A stretch of DNA of 64,000 bases, from NCBI GenBank assembly GCA_030602265.1, contig JAUWAB010000009.1, forward strand, positions 1 to 64,000. The letters run 5' to 3'. Position numbers and translations under genes: made by a program. The notes under the pieces are model-generated. The model saw only the letters and a list, made by a program, of their open reading frames with translations, was not told where the DNA came from and ran no database searches. The stretch comes from Prolixibacteraceae bacterium. GTDB taxonomy: Bacteria; Bacteroidota; Bacteroidia; Bacteroidales; Prolixibacteraceae. Positions 19,090 to 28,573 of this stretch are shown in pieces (within the stretch, counting starts at the first letter, position 1; each line of letters starts with the position of its first letter).

Positions 19090-19521
19090 ATGTTAAAAGG
19101 AATTTCACCATTGATCAGTCCGGCATTGCTGGAACTGCTTGCACGCATGGGACATGGAGACGAAATTGTCCTGGCCGATGCCCATTTTCCGGGCGAAACG
19201 TTTAACCATAGGGTTCTGCGGGCCGACGGGCTCCGTATTCCCGACCTTCTGGAAGCGATCCTTCCCCTGTTTGAACTGGACCAGTATGTGGCCCATCCGC
19301 TGGCCATGATGGCTGCAGTGCCCGGAGACCAGCTGGATCCGGCCGTCGAGGAAAGTTATATCAAAAGTATCCGTAAGACCAATCCCGGTGTTGCACCCAT
19401 TGAAAGGGTCGAGCGGTTTGCGTTTTATGAGCGCACCCGGTCGGCTTTTGCCGTGGTGATGACCGGAGAGACTGCAAAATACGGCAATATTATCCTTAAA
19501 AAAGGAGTGACTCCAGTGTAA
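19090..19521 (+). CDS. fucU: L-fucose mutarotase, RbsD/FucU family
   Basis: 143 residues, the usual FucU length. The conserved N-terminal block [15 protein letters not shown] (17-31) holds the catalytic histidine region of RbsD/FucU proteins, and [14 protein letters not shown] near 117 is typical of FucU rather than RbsD. It interconverts the alpha and beta anomers of fucose in the cytoplasm. No fucose isomerase or kinase is nearby; the gene sits beside galM, another mutarotase. Confidence 0.9.
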   Translation: MLKGISPLISPALLELLARMGHGDEIVLADAHFPGETFNHRVLRADGLRIPDLLEAILPLFELDQYVAHPLAMMAAVPGDQLDPAVEESYIKSIRKTNPGVAPIERVERFAFYERTRSAFAVVMTGETAKYGNIILKKGVTPV

Positions 19522-19528
19522 AAACACT

Positions 19529-19536
19529 TACTTTTG
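19529..19536 (+). promoter_or_regulatory. -7 box for galM
   Basis: TACTTTTG, matching TAnnTTTG, lies 29 bases before the galM start and just after the fucU stop, so galM can be transcribed separately. Confidence 0.55.
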
Positions 19537-19564
19537 CAAAAAAACAGAACAAACGCAAATAATT

Positions 19565-20695
19565 ATGAAAACAAGAAATTTACTTATCATGGCACTGACA
19601 TCTCTGCTGATTTCATGCGGAAAAACGCCTGAGCCTAAATTGCCGCTCATCGAGGCCACGACATTTGGAGGCGAGCTTGACGGAAAAAAGGTAGAACTTT
19701 TTACCCTTAAAAACGCCGCAGGAGTTGTTACCCAGATTACCAACTACGGAGGACGGGTTGTCAACCTTTTCGTTCCGGACAAGGACGGAGCCTTTGAAGA
19801 CATAGTATTGGGGTATTCCTCCCTGAACGGCTACCTTAGCTCCAATGAAATTTACTACGGTACCCTTATCGGGCGATACGGCAACCGCATTGCAAAAGGG
19901 AAATTTATGCTGAATGATTCGGTTTATACCCTGGCCACCAACAATGGCCCCAATCACCTTCACGGTGGAATTAAAGGATTTAACAACGTGGTATGGGATG
20001 CCATCCAGCAGGATGACAGAACTCTGCTGCTCAGTTATTTATCTGTTGACGGCGAAGAAGGATATCCTGGTAACCTGCAGGTTAATGTTACCTATGAACT
20101 TACCGACGACAATGAACTGAAGATACAGTACTGGGCCACCACCGACAAGCCGACACATGTCAATCTGACCCATCACTCCTTCTTTAACCTTAAAGGAGCC
20201 GGCAACGGAGACGTTAACGACCATCAGCTTTTGCTTAATGCAGATTTCTATACTCCTGTCGATGAAGGCCTTATCCCAACCGGAGATATCACACCTGTAC
20301 AAGGAACGCCGTTTGATTTCCGTTCGCTTACGGTTATCGGAGAACGCATAGCGCAAGATGACCAGCAACTGGTTTATGGCCTTGGGTACGATCACAACTG
20401 GGTCCTCAACGCAGCTTCAGAAGGCCTTACCTTGGCCGCGAAAGTGGTTGAACCAGCCAGTGGCCGGACGATGGAAGTCTATACCAATGAACCAGCCATT
20501 CAGTTTTACGGAGGAAACTTCCTTAATGGCAGCGACATAGGAAAATATGGAAAAACCTATGCCTATCGCGGTGCATTTTGTCTGGAAACACAGCATTACC
20601 CCGACAGTCCGAATCAGCCGGCATTCCCTTCAACCTTGCTGAATCCGGGTGAGGAGTATTACTCGGTTTGTATTTATAAATTCGGGGTTCAATAA
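19565..20695 (+). CDS. galM: galactose mutarotase (aldose 1-epimerase), lipoprotein
   Basis: 376 residues. A lipoprotein signal ends in LLISC with Cys18 as the lipidated residue, so this GalM works in the periplasm or on the surface, unlike the cytoplasmic E. coli enzyme. Family motifs are clear: GRYGNRIAKGKF near 102, HLHGGIKGFNNVVWD near 133, NLTHHSFFNL near 200 with the catalytic His, and a C-terminal LETQHYPDSPNQ with its conserved Glu. It speeds alpha/beta conversion of hexoses, probably of sugars released by polysaccharide breakdown. Confidence 0.93.
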   Translation: MKTRNLLIMALTSLLISCGKTPEPKLPLIEATTFGGELDGKKVELFTLKNAAGVVTQITNYGGRVVNLFVPDKDGAFEDIVLGYSSLNGYLSSNEIYYGTLIGRYGNRIAKGKFMLNDSVYTLATNNGPNHLHGGIKGFNNVVWDAIQQDDRTLLLSYLSVDGEEGYPGNLQVNVTYELTDDNELKIQYWATTDKPTHVNLTHHSFFNLKGAGNGDVNDHQLLLNADFYTPVDEGLIPTGDITPVQGTPFDFRSLTVIGERIAQDDQQLVYGLGYDHNWVLNAASEGLTLAAKVVEPASGRTMEVYTNEPAIQFYGGNFLNGSDIGKYGKTYAYRGAFCLETQHYPDSPNQPAFPSTLLNPGEEYYSVCIYKFGVQ

Positions 20696-20716
20696 AATCC
20701 GTATTGAATCCAATTT

Positions 20717-20760
20717 AAAGAGAGTCTGTTCCGGTTTATTGGGACAGACTCTCTTTTTTA
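20717..20760 (+). terminator. terminator after galM
   Basis: Arms at 20717-20729 and 20744-20756 (AAAGAGAGTCTGT and complement) form a perfect 13-base stem, followed by further T residues; it lies about 20 bases after the galM stop. Confidence 0.85.
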
Positions 20761-21132
20761 ATATTTCCAGCAGAGACAGTTTTTAAATATGGAACTCTCA
20801 GGAAAAATTCTCTTATAAACGGCTTCGTTTGGGGATGGCAAAACCACATAATTCTTCCAATTACCAAATCGTAAACAAGAAAATTTGCAATTATTTACGA
20901 TTTGGTGAAACAAGTTTAAACCCTAATCCCAAAGCAAAAACAGATAAAAAAATGTAAGTCTGATACTTATATAAAAGCTTAGTAATTCAGGCATTCACAG
21001 CAGGGATCAATACGGATATTTTTTTTTATAATTTTGATTGAGTTTACAATTACCCTAAGTTTTCAGAGAATACAAACCGGATTATGGGGTGGATAATTCT
21101 CAAAAAAAACAAAGCTTCTCAATCTCTTTTAT
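20761..21132. other. AT-rich intergenic region with inverted repeat and promoter box
   Basis: About 370 bases without a credible gene. It holds the perfect inverted repeat described separately and, at 21029-21036, TAATTTTG, a match to the Bacteroidota -7 box that would start the downstream lipoprotein transcript with a leader of about 90 bases. The sequence is visibly more AT-rich than its left flank. Confidence 0.6.
20863..20906. repeat. perfect 13-bp inverted repeat, 18-base loop
   Basis: ACCAAATCGTAAA at 20863-20875 is matched exactly by its complement at 20894-20906. No T tract follows on either strand, so it is not a normal terminator; it could be an operator, an RNA hairpin or the trace of a small element. 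Confidence 0.75.
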
Positions 21133-22113
21133 ATGCAAATTTTTTATCGTTCAATATTAATATTGATTATTGCTTCAGTTGTGGGATGTGTCAGATCATA
21201 CGACCAGACTGAAGCCATAAGGTCCTTAAAAGTCCTGAACACCGATTTGACCAACCTCTTTTTAGCCGCCAACGAACTACCCGAAACCGAAGCATTGCGT
21301 TTTTTATGGGACCAGCCAACTGCACCCATCCCCTTCCCAAATGAGAAATTTTCCTACGATAAACCCTATCTCTCCTATAGTTTTGAAACCACAAAAGGAG
21401 TATACACATGGGACTCGATATCGAACAGCTTTATCAGGGAATCTGACTATCCGGAGGTGTCCGTTTTATTCTCGGGCCAATCATTCAATGAGGCCAACTT
21501 CCGGATTAGCGAATTCGAGAGTCTCGCCCTAAGCTCCCGCCCCGAATTTCCGGTTCTGATGGAGGCCGTCATGATTATCGACAAACAGCAGAAACTCAGG
21601 ATATCTCACACTGCTTCGATAGCAGATGAGTTACCACTAACGATAAATACGAAAATTTCAGGCACAAACTATGAATTTACTGAAAGTTTTAATCGTACGA
21701 GAATCCGTGATGAAGAAGGTGACAAAGGGACCATATCATCACAATTTATCATGAGCTATGATAAAGATCAAATCATAGACTTTAGCCTTCAATCCACCAT
21801 CTGCTACAGTACAATGGGATTTTATTTTGACAAAATAGATTTTGATATTCAGCTGTTCGGGCACACGATTTCAGGAAAAATAGATTATGGCATGATTGAC
21901 CCGACAGCCGAAGATTATGCAAAATCATTTAACAGAAATTCATCCATCGAGATTTTTGAAGGCCCGTTAAGAAGGAAAGTCGGAAGGATAATCCTTGCAT
22001 CGGTAAAAGATGGTGAATTGCTCGATTACCACATCAGGTTCAGCAACAATAAAGAAGAATTATTATCTGATTATCTGCCAATTATAAATAAAATTTTAAA
22101 TATCAAACTCTAA
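21133..22113 (+). CDS. uncharacterised lipoprotein
   Basis: 326 residues, family not recognised. The N-terminus is a lipoprotein signal (LILIIASVVGC, Cys19), after which the protein appears hydrophilic and mainly beta-strand in character with no further membrane segment. It contains few cysteines and no motif I could link to an enzyme. Base composition is more AT-rich than the flanking metabolic genes. The next lipoprotein gene starts 12 bases after its stop, so the two form an operon and may act together at the envelope. Confidence 0.75.
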   Translation: MQIFYRSILILIIASVVGCVRSYDQTEAIRSLKVLNTDLTNLFLAANELPETEALRFLWDQPTAPIPFPNEKFSYDKPYLSYSFETTKGVYTWDSISNSFIRESDYPEVSVLFSGQSFNEANFRISEFESLALSSRPEFPVLMEAVMIIDKQQKLRISHTASIADELPLTINTKISGTNYEFTESFNRTRIRDEEGDKGTISSQFIMSYDKDQIIDFSLQSTICYSTMGFYFDKIDFDIQLFGHTISGKIDYGMIDPTAEDYAKSFNRNSSIEIFEGPLRRKVGRIILASVKDGELLDYHIRFSNNKEELLSDYLPIINKILNIKL

Positions 22114-22125
22114 AATCAACCCGTT

Positions 22126-22734
22126 ATGAAAAGAATTTATTATTGTGTCTCAACCGTTCTGCTTGCAGCAATCTTCAGTTCATGTGATCTGATGGGTACC
22201 GGTAAAGAAGAAACCGACCCTTCAAAAACATTGGGAAAATCAGGCAATTACTGGTCTGTCTCAGCACCTGGTCATGGAGCATCACAAATTACCATAGAGA
22301 GCAATGACGACGGAAATGTCGTAGCCTCTATTCCGTATGGAGGGAAAACAATCCTGGTGGAAGGAAAAATTACCTCAAATGGCATCTATGACTATGTTTA
22401 CAGCAACGGTGACAAAAAGAAACCATTTGCCCTTGTTAAATTCGATGCAAAAGTAGGCGACAAATGGGAGTATAAAGTAGGCAATCAAACCGTTGTAAGG
22501 AAAGTTGTACACAAAAGTACTGAAGACGATACTTTTTATGGGTTCTTAATGATAAAAACCATCGATGTTGAAGAAACCATTCCGGCAGGAGTGACTGTAA
22601 ACGGTAAGGTTGTTCAGGCATCAAAAATCCTGTGGCGATTCAATCATAAATTTGGTTTTATTTCGGCCGACGTAACTGAAACAAACAATAAAACCACCAG
22701 GGTGTCATCTAACTACACCAACGCCAGCGAGTAA
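22126..22734 (+). CDS. uncharacterised lipoprotein
   Basis: 202 residues. A lipoprotein signal ends in IFSSC (Cys20), followed by an acidic linker and a beta-rich domain with GNYWSVSAPGHG near 39 and a VGDKWEYKVG stretch near 109, a style seen in many secreted Bacteroidota proteins of unknown role. Co-transcribed with the preceding lipoprotein gene. It ends convergently, 18 bases from the YiiX-like peptidase gene. No function can be assigned. Confidence 0.75.
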   Translation: MKRIYYCVSTVLLAAIFSSCDLMGTGKEETDPSKTLGKSGNYWSVSAPGHGASQITIESNDDGNVVASIPYGGKTILVEGKITSNGIYDYVYSNGDKKKPFALVKFDAKVGDKWEYKVGNQTVVRKVVHKSTEDDTFYGFLMIKTIDVEETIPAGVTVNGKVVQASKILWRFNHKFGFISADVTETNNKTTRVSSNYTNASE

Positions 22735-22752
22735 CGAATAACGATTACCGGT

Positions 22753-23496
22753 TTAAAACCTTACTCTACTTTCCGGATGTGAAGGACTATTGCTAAAGTA
22801 TGGACTAGCTATCAGATCGTTAGGATATACATAGAACCCTCCATTAGCATCGACATCAACATTCAGTACCGAAAAGAAGGCCTGCCAGATCAGATGTGAA
22901 CAATACCAGTAGGTTTGATGCGGATTGTCTGGGTGCAGTGTTGTTATCTTAATTTTCTTTTGTGCCCTCCAGCTGGACAGGCCATCCTGCTGATCCAGGA
23001 TAAATCGTATCACAGAATCGATCTGACTTTCTGATAATGCAGATCTTAACCGGTAACGGTATTCTGACCTTGATGGAGAGAAGCTTATGTTATCGTACCT
23101 GAAGTCGGTCCCGGGCTGGTATGCTTTGGCTGTGCGAAGCTCGTAAACGGGTGGAACTTTTCGGGCATGTGATTCAAAGATTACGGCCTTTCTGAGAACT
23201 TCGTCGCTATCCTTGCCAGTGGCTCCTTCTATTACTATCAGGGCATGCCCAAATCCGCTTCCTCCTTTAACCCATGATGTTCCTGGCAACCAATTGTGGT
23301 TGGGTTTGACCAGAATATCACCTCTTCGAAGTTCCGCGAGCTCAATCAGGGTATCATTAATTATCCGCGGCAATGCATTGCATTCCACTGCAATATTATC
23401 ACCGGCAGCCTCAGTAAATGAAGCTTCGCTGCACGCCCAGCCGAGGAAAACAATAATAATCAGCCATTGGAAACAACGCATAAACTTACAGCCCAT
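22753..23496 (-). CDS. YiiX-like permuted NlpC/P60 (papain-like) lipoprotein
   Basis: 247 residues; an internal ATG five codons on gives a tighter lipoprotein signal (MRCFQWLIII... ending GWAC). LRRGDILVKPNHNW near 56 and GFGHALIVIEG near 80 supply the histidine block, and WYCSHLIWQAFF near 199 supplies the catalytic cysteine: His before Cys in sequence, as in circularly permuted NlpC/P60 enzymes such as YiiX/YebB. YPNDLIASPYF near the end is also typical. These hydrolyse amide or thioester bonds, possibly in peptides or lipids. Tethered to the envelope and beside two unknown lipoproteins. Confidence 0.78.
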   Translation of the reverse strand: MGCKFMRCFQWLIIIVFLGWACSEASFTEAAGDNIAVECNALPRIINDTLIELAELRRGDILVKPNHNWLPGTSWVKGGSGFGHALIVIEGATGKDSDEVLRKAVIFESHARKVPPVYELRTAKAYQPGTDFRYDNISFSPSRSEYRYRLRSALSESQIDSVIRFILDQQDGLSSWRAQKKIKITTLHPDNPHQTYWYCSHLIWQAFFSVLNVDVDANGGFYVYPNDLIASPYFSNSPSHPESRVRF

Positions 23497-23672
23497 ATAA
23501 TAACAAAGATAATTATTCCATGTTCTAAATTATGGGATACAGATCAGATAAATCAACCCCATAATTGATTTGCTGATTTTGGCCAACTAAAAAATTCTGA
23601 GGGCTATGATATGATGATATTTCACATTCCGGTCATAATGAGAATAATCGGACGTAGTACCTGATAAATTCC

Positions 23673-23680
23673 TATATTTG
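23673..23680 (+). promoter_or_regulatory. -7 box for ileS
   Basis: TATATTTG, an exact TAnnTTTG match 39 bases before the ileS start. No clear -33 TTTG is visible. Confidence 0.6.
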
Positions 23681-23718
23681 TGCATTTTTTAAAAGCAGGT
23701 ATAAACGAACTATAAGAT

Positions 23719-26700
23719 ATGTCAGTGAAGTTTCAGGAATATAAACAATTGGACTTATCCCAGATCAACCGGGAAATCAGAAAAAGGTGGGAAGAAGATG
23801 ATACTTTCCACAAGAGCATATATACCCGGGAAGGCCATTCAAGGTTTATTTTTTACGAGGGACCACCCTCTGCAAACGGAATGCCCGGGATTCACCATGT
23901 GATGGCCCGAGCCATTAAGGACATTTTCTGCAGGTACAAAACCATGAAGGGTTACCGTGTATACCGCAAGGCCGGCTGGGATACCCATGGTCTGCCCATT
24001 GAACTGGGCGTTGAAAAAACCCTGAATATTTCAAAGGAAGATATCGGGGTAAAAATTTCGGTGGAAGATTACAACAAAGCCTGCCGTGTTGAGGTAATGA
24101 AATATACCCGTGAATGGGAGGAGCTTACCCGGCAGATGGGCTATTGGGTAAATATGGATGATCCCTATATCACCTACGACAGCCGTTATATCGAAACCCT
24201 CTGGTGGCTGCTGAAACGGATCTACGAAAAGGGGCTGCTTTACAAAGGGTATACCATTCAGCCCTATTCACCGGCCGCAGGAACAGGTCTCAGTTCGCAC
24301 GAACTGAACCAGCCCGGATGTTACCGCGATGTAAAAGACACTACGGTGGTGGCACAGTTCCGGGCTGTAAGAGACGGGAGTTCTGAGTTTCTGTTTAACG
24401 ATACCGATACTGATCTCTTTTTTCTCGCCTGGACAACCACACCCTGGACACTGCCCTCCAATACGGCGCTTTGTGTCGGTCCAAACATAACCTATGTGAA
24501 GGTTAGAACCTATAATCCCTACTCCGGAATTCCGGTAACCCTCATATTGGCAAAAGACCTGCTGCACACTTACTTTGATCCGAAGAACGAAGGCCTGGAC
24601 ATGGATGGTTATTCAGCGGGAGATAAGAAAATACCTTACCATATATTGGGGGAATACACGGGAAACCAGCTTGCCGGCGTGAGGTACGAACAACTAATCG
24701 GTTGGGTGAATCCCAAAGGAGAGGCATTCCGGGTGATTACCGGAGATTTCGTAACCACAGGCGATGGAACCGGAATTGTCCATATAGCCCCGACTTTCGG
24801 TGCCGACGACGACCGGGTGGCCAGGCAGAATGGGATTGCACCGCTGATAGTGGTCGACCGGGAAGGTAAAATACAACCACTCGTCGATAAAAAGGGCAGG
24901 TTCTACAGGATGGAAGATCTTGATGAGGACTTTGCTTCGGAATATGTAATCGCAGAAAACTACCGGAATTTTGCCGGCAAGTATGTGAAAAACGAATACG
25001 ATGAGTCGCTTTCGGCGCAGGAAGGCACGACAGATGTGGATATTGCGGTCATGCTAAAACTGGAAAACAAAGCGTTCAAAATCGAAAAATACGTACATAG
25101 CTATCCGCACTGCTGGCGTACCGACAAACCTGTGCTCTATTATCCGATGGATTCCTGGTTCGTCAGGACTACAGCGGTTAAGGAAAAGATGATCGAACTG
25201 AATAACACCATCAACTGGAAACCGAAATCGACCGGAACCGGCAGGTTTGGAAACTGGCTGGAAAACCTGGTTGACTGGAACCTCAGCCGATCCAGGTTTT
25301 GGGGCACCCCGCTGCCCATCTGGAGAACAGAAGACGGCACAGAGGAGAAATGCATAGGTTCTGCAGAAGAACTTATCCATGAGATAAACGCTTCGGTAGC
25401 AGCAGGAATTATGGATAAAAATCCTTTTGAAGGATTTGAACCTGGCGTTCATACCAAAGAGAATTATGAAAAGATAGATTTTCATAAACCCTATGTCGAC
25501 CAGATTATACTGGTTTCTCCGACCGGCAGAAAGATGTACCGGGAACCCGACCTGATCGATGTCTGGTTTGACTCGGGCGCGATGCCCTACGCCCAATGGC
25601 ATTATCCTTTTGAAAGAAAGGATGACCTGCCGTTCCCGGCCGATTTTATTGCAGAAGGGGTGGACCAGACAAGAGGCTGGTTCTTCACGTTGCATGCCAT
25701 AGCCACCATGATCGATGAATCCGTATCGTTTAAAAATATCATATCGAACGGTCTGGTGCTGGATAAAAATGGCAACAAGATGTCTAAGCGTCTTGGAAAT
25801 GCAGTCGATCCGTTCGACACCATTGAAAAATACGGCTCAGACCCGCTGCGGTGGTATATGATTACCAACTCACAGCCATGGGATAACCTCAAGTTTGATA
25901 TCGACGGGGTTGAGGAAGTCAGGCGGAAATTCTTCGGAACGCTTTACAATACTTACAGTTTCTTTGCATTATACGCAAATGTCGATAATTTCAGGTATTC
26001 GGAAGATGAGGTCCCCGTAAGTGAACGTCCGGAACTTGACCGCTGGATCATATCCCTTTTGAATACGCTTGTCAAAGAAGTAGCCGACAGTTACGAGAAT
26101 TATGAACCAACGCGTGCAGGAAGGGCAATTTCGGAGTTTGTGTCAGAAAACCTGAGCAACTGGTTTGTGCGGCTCAGCCGGAAACGTTACTGGGGAGGTG
26201 AATATAACCAGGATAAGATTTCTGCGTACCAGACGCTCTATACCTGTCTGGTCACCGTAGCCAAACTTATGGCGCCGGTCGCACCATTCTACGCCGATCT
26301 CCTATTCACTGACCTGAACAGGGTCACGGGAAGGGAAACCGACCAGAGTGTACATCTTGCCGACTTCCCGGCATTTGACGAAACCCTTATCGATTCTGAA
26401 CTGGAAGAGAAAATGGCCATTGCACAGAAAGCATCTTCCATGATCCTTGCTCTGCGCAGAAAGGAAAAAATTAAGGTCAGGCAGCCCCTGGCGAAGATCC
26501 TGGTACCTGTTCTGAATCCCCATTTCAGGGAACAGTTCGAAGCGGTTCAGGGAGTCATAACCACTGAGGTTAACATCAAGGAGGTGGAATTCCTGAGCGA
26601 TACCACCGGGATTATCCACAAAAAGATAAAACCGAATTTTAAAACCCTTGGGCCGAAATACGGAAAACTGATGAAAGAGATCAGTACTGCCATCGGAAGT

Positions 26701-27162
26701 TTTACGCAAACCGATATTGCAGAACTGGAAAGAGAAGGTACCTACACCGTTCAGGCAGGAGGCAGCCAGGTGAGCATCACCAGCGAGGATGTGGAAATCA
26801 TTACCGAAGATATTCCCGGTTGGCTGGTAGCTACGGAAGGGAATCTTACCATTGCACTCGATATCAACATCACCCCTGAATTAAAGCAGGAAGGCATTGC
26901 GCGGGAGTTTATCAACAAGATTCAGAATATCAGGAAAGAAAGCGGCTTTGAAGTGACTGACCGGATAAACCTGAAAATCATGAAACATGATCAGCTTAAT
27001 GAGGCTGTCGGAAACTATGCAGCCTACATCAGTGCCCAGACCCTGGCAGCAAGCCTCGAACTGGTCGACGGACTTGACAAAACACAGGCGAAGAGTGTCG
27101 AAATAGATACGGATGTGGAAACTTTGATTTCGGTTGAAAAATTCGTTCAGTCCCAATCGTGA
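23719..27162 (+). CDS. ileS: isoleucyl-tRNA synthetase, type 2, GIHH signature
   Basis: 1147 residues, longer than type 1 bacterial IleRS and lacking its C-terminal zinc cysteines. The class I HIGH motif is altered: residues 57-60 read GIHH instead of HxGH, while GWDTHGLPIELG follows normally. The second signature is KMSKR (687-691), as in type 2/eukaryote-like IleRS. The editing domain between them has FLAWTTTPWTLPSNTALC near 236 and GTGIVHIAPTFGADD near 350. It charges tRNA-Ile with isoleucine. Type 2 enzymes are generally insensitive to mupirocin, and the exchanged GxHH signature has been reported with very high resistance. First gene of a group with dksA-like, lspA and cysS. Confidence 0.96.
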   Translation: MSVKFQEYKQLDLSQINREIRKRWEEDDTFHKSIYTREGHSRFIFYEGPPSANGMPGIHHVMARAIKDIFCRYKTMKGYRVYRKAGWDTHGLPIELGVEKTLNISKEDIGVKISVEDYNKACRVEVMKYTREWEELTRQMGYWVNMDDPYITYDSRYIETLWWLLKRIYEKGLLYKGYTIQPYSPAAGTGLSSHELNQPGCYRDVKDTTVVAQFRAVRDGSSEFLFNDTDTDLFFLAWTTTPWTLPSNTALCVGPNITYVKVRTYNPYSGIPVTLILAKDLLHTYFDPKNEGLDMDGYSAGDKKIPYHILGEYTGNQLAGVRYEQLIGWVNPKGEAFRVITGDFVTTGDGTGIVHIAPTFGADDDRVARQNGIAPLIVVDREGKIQPLVDKKGRFYRMEDLDEDFASEYVIAENYRNFAGKYVKNEYDESLSAQEGTTDVDIAVMLKLENKAFKIEKYVHSYPHCWRTDKPVLYYPMDSWFVRTTAVKEKMIELNNTINWKPKSTGTGRFGNWLENLVDWNLSRSRFWGTPLPIWRTEDGTEEKCIGSAEELIHEINASVAAGIMDKNPFEGFEPGVHTKENYEKIDFHKPYVDQIILVSPTGRKMYREPDLIDVWFDSGAMPYAQWHYPFERKDDLPFPADFIAEGVDQTRGWFFTLHAIATMIDESVSFKNIISNGLVLDKNGNKMSKRLGNAVDPFDTIEKYGSDPLRWYMITNSQPWDNLKFDIDGVEEVRRKFFGTLYNTYSFFALYANVDNFRYSEDEVPVSERPELDRWIISLLNTLVKEVADSYENYEPTRAGRAISEFVSENLSNWFVRLSRKRYWGGEYNQDKISAYQTLYTCLVTVAKLMAPVAPFYADLLFTDLNRVTGRETDQSVHLADFPAFDETLIDSELEEKMAIAQKASSMILALRRKEKIKVRQPLAKILVPVLNPHFREQFEAVQGVITTEVNIKEVEFLSDTTGIIHKKIKPNFKTLGPKYGKLMKEISTAIGSFTQTDIAELEREGTYTVQAGGSQVSITSEDVEIITEDIPGWLVATEGNLTIALDINITPELKQEGIAREFINKIQNIRKESGFEVTDRINLKIMKHDQLNEAVGNYAAYISAQTLAASLELVDGLDKTQAKSVEIDTDVETLISVEKFVQSQS

Positions 27163-27253
27163 ATATGTGTTAAAGCCCGTCAAAGGGTTGATATTTTTTC
27201 TATATTTAAGCAGGATTGTATAACCAATCATTTTCAAACAAAAACTATAGGTC

Positions 27254-27631
27254 ATGGCAGAAAAAAACAGATATTCGGATGCCGAGCTCCAGGAGTTCAA
27301 GGAACTCATCCTGAGAAAGCTTGAAAAAGCACAGAAGGATTATGAGATGTATAAAAGTTCCATTACTCACGGTGATGGCAACGATACCATGGATACCTCC
27401 CCTACTTTCAAGGTTCTCGAAGAAGGTGCAGCAACCCTGTCGAAAGAAGAAGCCGGGAAGCTGGCCCAAAGACAGCTGAAATTTATACAGTATCTTCAGG
27501 CGGCACTCATCAGGATTGAAAACAAGACCTACGGGATATGCCGTGAAACAGGTAAACTTATTTCTAAGGAAAGGCTTAGGGCAGTACCTCACGCCACCCT
27601 TTCCATTGATGCCAAGAAAAACCAAAGGTAG
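27254..27631 (+). CDS. TraR/DksA-family protein with reduced zinc site
   Basis: 125 residues: a coiled-coil N-terminal half (KLEKAQKDYEMYKSS) and a C-terminal DksA-like globular region, TYGICRETGKLISKERL near 94-110. Classical DksA has four zinc cysteines; only one remains here (Cys97), a form common in Bacteroidota. DksA enters the RNA polymerase secondary channel to tune transcription with ppGpp. Position between ileS and lspA is typical of the phylum. Confidence 0.85.
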   Translation: MAEKNRYSDAELQEFKELILRKLEKAQKDYEMYKSSITHGDGNDTMDTSPTFKVLEEGAATLSKEEAGKLAQRQLKFIQYLQAALIRIENKTYGICRETGKLISKERLRAVPHATLSIDAKKNQR

Positions 27632-27751
27632 TTTTGGAATCCGCGACAGGGGAACAGATACCGGGGACGTGCAGGAGAACAGCTGGCATGGTCCCGGTTT
27701 TCACATGGGCGGAAAATCCTGGTGTGCATTTATTCATTTGATCATTAATAT

Positions 27752-28573
27752 ATGAAGATATCCAAAGGAAAGATTATTCTGATCATTATCCTGGCCATCC
27801 TTATTATTGACCAGGTACTGAAATTCTGGATCAAAACCAATATGGCGTTAGGAGACGAATTTCGCATTCTGGGTGATTGGTTTATCATCCACTTTGTGGA
27901 AAACAACGGAATGGCATTTGGTTTTGAATTTGCCGGAGAATACGGCAAAATGTTCCTGAGTATATTCCGGATCATTGCCGTAACGGTCATCGGCTGGTAC
28001 CTGGTGCGCATGATCAGAAAAAATGAACCGTTCGGATTTCTGGTAAGTGTTGCCCTGATCTTTACCGGTGCACTCGGAAACATCATCGACAGTGCTTTTT
28101 ACGGGATGCTTTTCGACCACAGCTACGGCCAGGTAGCCGCATTTCTCCCAGAGGGTGGTGGATATAACACTTTTCTTCACGGTAAGGTGGTGGATATGTT
28201 TTATTTTCCCATAATCACCGGAACCTATCCCGATTGGTTTCCTTTCTGGGCTGGTAATGAGTTTATCTTCTTCAGGCCGGTATTCAATATCGCCGACTCA
28301 TCCATAACAGTTGGCATATTTATGATTCTGCTGTTTTACCGTAACCATTTTGACCATGAGGGCAAACCGGATAAAACCGGGGACTCGGAAATACCTGTTA
28401 TGAATACAGAGGCCGAAGAAAATGAGGCTCCTGTGGAAGAAGCTCTTATCGATGAGCCTGTTGAGAAAGACCCAGATGCGGAAAACGTTATTAAGGAAGA
28501 GGAGAAGTCAAAATCACCGGAAGACATTACTGAAAAACCATCTGAGCAAGATAAAAATGGATCAGCCGTTTAA
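27752..28573 (+). CDS. lspA: lipoprotein signal peptidase LspA with acidic tail
   Basis: 273 residues; the family is usually 150-210. Residues 1-205 hold the four membrane helices and catalytic aspartates Asp113 ([10 protein letters not shown]) and Asp182 (FNIADSSI). The insert between them (about 120-170) is long, as in other Bacteroidota. Residues 206-273 are a charged, Glu-rich tail, predicted disordered, with no counterpart in E. coli. The enzyme removes the signal peptide from lipid-modified prolipoproteins, of which this window encodes several. Its last codons overlap the cysS start by 17 bases. Confidence 0.93.
   Translation: MKISKGKIILIIILAILIIDQVLKFWIKTNMALGDEFRILGDWFIIHFVENNGMAFGFEFAGEYGKMFLSIFRIIAVTVIGWYLVRMIRKNEPFGFLVSVALIFTGALGNIIDSAFYGMLFDHSYGQVAAFLPEGGGYNTFLHGKVVDMFYFPIITGTYPDWFPFWAGNEFIFFRPVFNIADSSITVGIFMILLFYRNHFDHEGKPDKTGDSEIPVMNTEAEENEAPVEEALIDEPVEKDPDAENVIKEEEKSKSPEDITEKPSEQDKNGSAV

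Noticed and set aside
25054-25695. A 213-codon open frame on the minus strand
   Set aside because: Antisense to ileS; no protein-like features.
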